The notes under the pieces were generated by a model. The model worked only from the letters and a program-made list of their open reading frames with translations. It was not told the DNA's origin and made no database searches. The position numbers were made by a program, and so were the translations under genes. DNA of 46,042 nucleotides from an uncultured Prevotella sp. (GTDB taxonomy: Bacteria; Bacteroidota; Bacteroidia; Bacteroidales; Bacteroidaceae), in assembly GCA_900540885.1 (NCBI GenBank), contig UQHJ01000013.1:1-46042 (forward strand). The letters run 5' to 3'. Shown in pieces: positions 41,892 through 46,042 of the stretch. Position 1 is the stretch's first letter, and the number at the start of each line of letters is the position of its first letter.

Positions 41892-41922
41892 TTTTCATTG
41901 CGCTCGGTTTGTAGTACCTTTG
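41892..41922 (+). promoter_or_regulatory. Promoter of the M64 peptidase gene
   Basis: TTTT, 19 bases, TACCTTTG. It gives a leader of about 33 bases. It closely resembles the alaS promoter, sharing CATTGCGCTCG in the spacer. Confidence 0.75.
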
Positions 41923-41960
41923 CAAGGATAGTAGATTAACGCATATTTAAATACTTTTAC

Positions 41961-43247
41961 ATGTTTCGACTTTTTATATCCTTGCTTTGTTCAGTGTTTA
42001 GTTTTACGGCATTTGGGGAAAATATTGCAAGGAACCAAGATACGACACGTACGGAACGTACACTGCGCGTGGATTATGATTTTAGCGGTAATGCAAAGGT
42101 GCAACATATCGCACTGTCAGAACTTTGCTCTTTGCCTGGTTGGGCAGGACGGAACGTCAATATGGACAGTGTGCCATTGCATGGAAATGGCGATATTACG
42201 CTGACTGACGTGGCAACGCACAAGGTGATATATCGACAGTCGTTTTCAACGCTCTTCCAAGAGTGGCTGAGTACAGAAGAGGCTACGCTGACTGCTCGTT
42301 CCTTTGAAAACACCTTCTTACTGCCAATGCCCAAGCGTGAGGCTGAGGTGTGCATTAAATTATATGATAATAAGGGTGGGGTGCAGATGAGTTTCACGCA
42401 TCGTGTCGACCCTCATGACATCTTGATCCGTCGGTTAGACCATGCTCCCATTCCGCCACATCGTTATCTGTTGCGCAGTGGTAGTGCGGAAGATAAGATT
42501 GACGTGGCTATTGTAGCAGAAGGATATACAGCCCAACAAGCAGACCTGTTCTATGCTGATGCTCAAAAGGCTGTGAATGCTATTTTGTCGCACGAACCTT
42601 TCAAACACATGGCTAATCAATTTAACTTTGTAGCAGTGGCAGCAGCTTCGACTGATAGTGACGTGAGTGTGCCGAAGGAAGGCTTGTGGCGCAATACGGC
42701 ATTGAGTTCGCACTTCTCAACGTTCTATTCTGACCGCTACCTTACGACCCTCCATCAACGCGACTTGCACAACCTCTTGGCACGCATTCCTTACGAACAC
42801 ATCATCATTCTGGCTAATACTGATACGTATGGCGGTGGTGGTATATACAATGCCTATATGCTAACTACGGCACATCACGCAAAGTTCGAACCGGTCGTAG
42901 TACATGAGTTCGGACATAGCTTTGCAGGTCTGGCCGATGAATATTATTATGACGACCAATACGAAAACTATTATTCGTCAGACCGCGAGCCGTGGGAACA
43001 AAATCTTACCACGTTAAAAGACTTTGGTGCGAAGTGGCAAGACCTCTTGCCGCGTGGCACCCAAATACCCACTCCGCCTAATGAGCGTATAATAAATCGC
43101 ATTGGCGTTTATGAAGGTGGCGGCTATATGTCAAAAGGAGTATATCGAGCTTACCAAGACTGTCGTATGAAAACAAATGAGTGTGCAGCCTTCTGCCCTG
43201 TATGTCAACGCGCTATTACTCGCATGATTGATTTCTATACGAAGTAG
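41961..43247 (+). CDS. Secreted M64 family peptidase (IgA protease-like)
   Basis: A 428-residue zinc peptidase of family M64, first known from an immunoglobulin A-cleaving enzyme of Clostridium ramosum. The zinc site reads VHEFGHSFAGLADEYYY, with His315, Glu316 and His319 and the downstream Asp326/Glu327 typical of the family. The N-terminal half is the M64 N-domain (DYDFSGNAKVQHIALSEL, then DKIDVAIVAEGYTAQQADLF). A signal peptide (MFRLFISLLCSVFSFTAFGE) implies export. The C terminus CRMKTNECAAFCPVCQRAIT has several Cys, also typical. Whether it cleaves IgA cannot be told. It has its own promoter and is followed by an iterated-unit hairpin before ftsK. Confidence 0.92.
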   Translation: MFRLFISLLCSVFSFTAFGENIARNQDTTRTERTLRVDYDFSGNAKVQHIALSELCSLPGWAGRNVNMDSVPLHGNGDITLTDVATHKVIYRQSFSTLFQEWLSTEEATLTARSFENTFLLPMPKREAEVCIKLYDNKGGVQMSFTHRVDPHDILIRRLDHAPIPPHRYLLRSGSAEDKIDVAIVAEGYTAQQADLFYADAQKAVNAILSHEPFKHMANQFNFVAVAAASTDSDVSVPKEGLWRNTALSSHFSTFYSDRYLTTLHQRDLHNLLARIPYEHIIILANTDTYGGGGIYNAYMLTTAHHAKFEPVVVHEFGHSFAGLADEYYYDDQYENYYSSDREPWEQNLTTLKDFGAKWQDLLPRGTQIPTPPNERIINRIGVYEGGGYMSKGVYRAYQDCRMKTNECAAFCPVCQRAITRMIDFYTK

Positions 43248-43250
43248 AGA

Positions 43251-43329
43251 CGGGTTAACGAGTTGACAAGTAAGTTACTGAACTTTAGACTGACTTACTC
43301 GTCAACTTGTCAACTCACCAACTCGTCAC
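43251..43329. repeat. Iterated-unit hairpin, copy E4
   Basis: Left arm GGGTTAACGAGTTGACAAGT then AAGTTACT; right arm GACTTACTCGTCAACTTGTC then AACTCACCAACTCGTCAC. It starts four bases after the M64 stop and ends near the ftsK start. Confidence 0.7.
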
Positions 43330-43344
43330 AAATAAAAGAAACAA

Positions 43345-45921
43345 ATGGCTAAGAAAGCAAATAATAAAAAAGGGGGGAAACGTAATGCGGGTACAACCCC
43401 TGCGCCCCCCAGCCTATGGAAACTCTTTCGCCAAGGAGAGCTGAAGATGTATGTGAAAGAGCAAATAGGCAATTACGCACAGACCGATAATCTTGTGTTC
43501 ATTGCTGGTGTCTGTGTGTTATGCATCAGTGTATACCTTATTATCAGTTTTGTTTCAAATATATTCACTGGCCGCATTGACCAATCATACGTGCAGTATG
43601 GCTCGCTGACGCATGCCGCTAACTATGGTGGAAAGTTGGGAGCTATCTTGTCCAACTACTTTATGGACACCTGCTTCGGCTTCTTCTCTCTGCTAATCCC
43701 CGTATTTACGTTGTTAGTGGGCATAAAGTGGGTGGCAGGTTATCATATTCGGTTGTGGAAATGGTTCCTCAACTTTTCAATCATCATGATATGGGGATCC
43801 GTGTTTCTTTCGCTCATCACCGATGTATTGCCCAGCAAGGCTATAAACTTCTTTAGTTTCAGATTAGGAGGCGGACATGGCGACTATGTGAAGAACTTCT
43901 TGGCCAACAACTTAGGCAGCCTTGGAGCATGGATTGTGGTGTTGGCTACGGCCGTCTTCTACTTGATGTATCTGACCAGCGAAACGGTAACTATTGTGCG
44001 TCGTATGATGCACCCACAAGATTATATCAAAAAGTTACCACGAAAGGGTAGTGACGCAGAGGAAGATGAAGAACAGAATATCGAGCTCGAACTGCAAGAG
44101 TCCCATGTGGCAGCAACTGATGAGGAGGCTCAATTGGACGAAAACGCTCCTGTGATTGACCTTAACAAGGTAGACGATGAGGCTGCGAACGATGAAGCTG
44201 AACGCACAACATCTATCGACTTGAGTACAACTCCCACTTCGACAACTACTACAGCATCTACTGCAGGGGGAACGGCTGAACTTGAGATAGCTGTGCCTGA
44301 GGAATCAGCGGATCACACCGATACTAAGTTGGACATTACCGCCCCCGTCATAGACGATAAGGCACATGGCAAGACCGTAGAAGAAGTATTGGCACAAGAG
44401 CCTTACGACCCTCGTAAGGATCTCCGTTTCTATAAGTTTCCCACCATTCCATTGCTGAAGCATTACGAAGACAATGGACCCGCTATCGACATGGTCGAAC
44501 AGAATGCGAATAAAGACCGTATCATCAACGTGTTGCGCAACTTTGGTGTAGAAATTTCGAGCATCAAAGCCACGATCGGTCCTACGATTACGCTTTATGA
44601 AGTTACTCCAGCGCCTGGTGTGCGCATTAACAAGATACGTAACTTGGAGGACGATATCGCCCTCTCCCTTTCAGCCTTAGGCATTCGTATCATTGCTCCT
44701 ATTCCGGGCAAGGGAACGATTGGTATCGAAGTGCCGAATAAGAATCCGCGCATCGTGTCGATGGAGAGCATTATCAATACGCGTAAGTTCCAAGACTCCA
44801 CGTTTGAACTGCCTATCGCGCTGGGTAAGACCATTACCAACGAAGTGTTTATGGTCGACTTAGCCAAGATGCCCCACTTGCTCGTAGCTGGTGCTACGGG
44901 ACAGGGTAAGTCAGTCGGCTTGAACGCTATTATCACATCCTTACTTTATAAGAAGCACCCCGCCGAGTTGAAGTTTGTGATGATTGACCCTAAGAAGGTA
45001 GAGTTCTCTATCTATGCCCCTATCGAACGTCACTTCTTGGCCAAGATACCTGACGAGAATGAAGACCCTATCATCACCGACGTGACGAAGGTCGTGCAAA
45101 CGCTCAAGAGCCTCTGTCAGTTAATGGACCACCGTTATGACTTGCTCAAGAAGGCCAAGGTGCGTAATATTAAGGAGTACAATGCCAAGTTTAAGGCGCG
45201 CCAGTTGCCCCAAGCTTTAGGCCATGACTTCATGCCCTACATTGTAGTGATCATCGACGAGTTTGGCGACTTGATTATGACAGCGGGTAAGGAAGTTGAG
45301 ATGCCGATTGCGCGTATTGCTCAGTTGGCACGTGCTGTGGGCATACACATGGTCATCGCCACACAACGTCCTACGACCAACATTATTACAGGTACGATTA
45401 AGGCCAACTTCCCAGCTCGTATGGCCTTTAAGGTGATGTCGCAGATTGATAGCCGCACCATTTTGGACCAAAGCGGTGCCAATCAATTAGTAGGTAAGGG
45501 TGATATGCTCTTCCTCTGTGGCAATACGCCGACGCGTGTGCAATGTGCCTTTGTCGATACCCCCGAGGTAGAGAAAATTAATGAGTTTATCTCAGAGCAG
45601 CAAGGTTATTTAGAGGCCTTTGAACTGCCCGAACCGCAGATGGACGACGACGGAGGTGGCAAGGGGCCTGGCGATTTGTCGGGTGAAACGTTGGATTCGC
45701 TCTTCGAGGAGGCAGCGCGCTTGGTTGTGGTACATCAGCAGGGGTCAACTTCGCTCATTCAGCGCAAGTTCTCTATTGGCTTCAACCGTGCAGGTCGCCT
45801 TATGGACCAACTGGAGCGTGCCGGCATCGTTGGCCCCACGCGTGGTTCCAAACCTCGTGAGGTGTTCTGCTCAGACGAAGTAGAGCTAGATGCCAAAATC
45901 GAGGCGTTACGTAATGGGTAA
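43345..45921 (+). CDS. ftsK: FtsK/SpoIIIE family DNA translocase
   Basis: An 858-residue FtsK, which moves chromosome ends through the closing septum. Four transmembrane helices lie between about residues 50 and 215 (LVFIAGVCVLCISVYLIISF, FFSLLIPVFTLLVGIKW, FLNFSIIMIWGSVFLSLI, LGAWIVVLATAVFYLMYL). An acidic, Thr-rich linker follows to about 350. The motor has Walker A GATGQGKS at 516-523 and Walker B VVIIDEFGD ending near 641, plus ATQRPTTNIITGTIKANFPA. The C-terminal gamma winged helix (about 785-858, QRKFSIGFNRAGRLMDQLE, AGIVGPTRGSKPREV) reads KOPS-type sites. The start at 43345 begins with a Lys-rich cytosolic tail. Confidence 0.97.
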   Translation: MAKKANNKKGGKRNAGTTPAPPSLWKLFRQGELKMYVKEQIGNYAQTDNLVFIAGVCVLCISVYLIISFVSNIFTGRIDQSYVQYGSLTHAANYGGKLGAILSNYFMDTCFGFFSLLIPVFTLLVGIKWVAGYHIRLWKWFLNFSIIMIWGSVFLSLITDVLPSKAINFFSFRLGGGHGDYVKNFLANNLGSLGAWIVVLATAVFYLMYLTSETVTIVRRMMHPQDYIKKLPRKGSDAEEDEEQNIELELQESHVAATDEEAQLDENAPVIDLNKVDDEAANDEAERTTSIDLSTTPTSTTTTASTAGGTAELEIAVPEESADHTDTKLDITAPVIDDKAHGKTVEEVLAQEPYDPRKDLRFYKFPTIPLLKHYEDNGPAIDMVEQNANKDRIINVLRNFGVEISSIKATIGPTITLYEVTPAPGVRINKIRNLEDDIALSLSALGIRIIAPIPGKGTIGIEVPNKNPRIVSMESIINTRKFQDSTFELPIALGKTITNEVFMVDLAKMPHLLVAGATGQGKSVGLNAIITSLLYKKHPAELKFVMIDPKKVEFSIYAPIERHFLAKIPDENEDPIITDVTKVVQTLKSLCQLMDHRYDLLKKAKVRNIKEYNAKFKARQLPQALGHDFMPYIVVIIDEFGDLIMTAGKEVEMPIARIAQLARAVGIHMVIATQRPTTNIITGTIKANFPARMAFKVMSQIDSRTILDQSGANQLVGKGDMLFLCGNTPTRVQCAFVDTPEVEKINEFISEQQGYLEAFELPEPQMDDDGGGKGPGDLSGETLDSLFEEAARLVVVHQQGSTSLIQRKFSIGFNRAGRLMDQLERAGIVGPTRGSKPREVFCSDEVELDAKIEALRNG

Positions 45922-45929
45922 AGATGATT

Positions 45930-45955
45930 CAAACTGCAATTTATTAGCCTAATTG
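45930..45955. repeat. Half of a family A end after ftsK
   Basis: TTCAAACTGCAATTTATTAG then CCTAATTG resembles one outer arm of family A, nine bases past the ftsK stop. A second arm is not seen within the window. Confidence 0.5.
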
Positions 45956-45998
45956 GGGGGCGCGTCCTCACCTGGGGGCGACGCGTCCCCGCGTCGGC

Positions 45999-46035
45999 AT
46001 TTGTTAGTCAAGGTTCGATGCCTTGACTAACAAAT
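45999..46035 (+). terminator. Hairpin downstream of ftsK
   Basis: A 15-bp perfect stem ATTTGTTAGTCAAGG/CCTTGACTAACAAAT with a seven-base loop. It may end the ftsK transcript, or a converging gene outside the window. There is no long T-run. Confidence 0.6.
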
Positions 46036-46042
46036 ACATGAA

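Noticed and set aside
46005..46032. GGTTCGATGCC as a tRNA T-arm at the window end
   Set aside because: It is the loop and flank of a simple 15-bp hairpin; no acceptor or anticodon arms can be built around it.

Overview
The window looks like a chromosomal segment of a Bacteroidota bacterium, most probably order Bacteroidales and Prevotella-like. Four things point there. Many promoters fit the Bacteroidota pattern TTTG-N19..21-TAnnTTTG. Shine-Dalgarno sites are absent and A-rich leaders precede starts. The gene content is typical: a TamB/TamL pair, a DUF2027-Smr protein, an M64 peptidase, a lipoprotein-rich envelope and a split oxaloacetate decarboxylase alpha-type subunit. The M6 protease ends in a GIYIVGGRKVVK-type tail common in Prevotella. 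The species assignment is inference. I found no rRNA, tRNA, CRISPR array, prophage or complete IS.

Layout. 0.1-10.4 kb, all on the minus strand: a small lipoprotein, a secreted EEP-fold phosphatase/nuclease, rlmH, an M6 metalloprotease, NfeD, rsgA, frr, a flavin reductase and alaS. 10.4-15.1 kb is a worn accessory island: a transposase scrap, an orphan Phd/YefM antitoxin, a divergent Lrp regulator/core-MetE pair, a truncated gene, a small beta-barrel protein with a G9 tract, an IS30 scrap and an Abi_2 (AbiF-like) scrap preceded by a possibly intact small-RNA hairpin. 15.2-24.7 kb, minus: an NlpE-like lipoprotein, a large secreted GH2 beta-galactosidase, an AspT/YidE-type transporter, a UPF1-like helicase and an envelope protein. 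24.9-31.9 kb, plus: xseA-xseB-trmB, mrp, a Smr protein, then a hemolysin III-like protein, RidA and LOG. 32.1-33.9 kb, minus: the oxaloacetate/pyruvate carboxyltransferase. 34.3-45.9 kb, plus: tamB, tamL, M64 peptidase and ftsK.

Almost every long gap is filled by palindromic repeats, which I sort into families A-F. A: about 240-265 bp, ends ACTGCAATTT. B: 188 bp, two nearly identical copies. C: 67-185 bp, ends TAAGTAGG. D: 101-149 bp, ends AGTAATGTT. E: hairpins built of iterated 8-9 bp units whose sequence changes from gene to gene. F: GC-rich GGGCCTCTCCC hairpins. Families B and C share a core hairpin held between unrelated but self-complementary arms, and one C copy lacks it exactly. This repeat mosaic and the AbiF-like remnant with its RNA are the most unusual things here.

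Working relations. TamB and TamL form the Bacteroidota envelope-transport pair. xseA/xseB encode both exonuclease VII subunits. RsgA, Frr, RlmH, AlaRS and TrmB are translation functions. The Lrp-type regulator and the methionine-synthase-like protein share a compact divergent control region with a near-consensus Lrp box.
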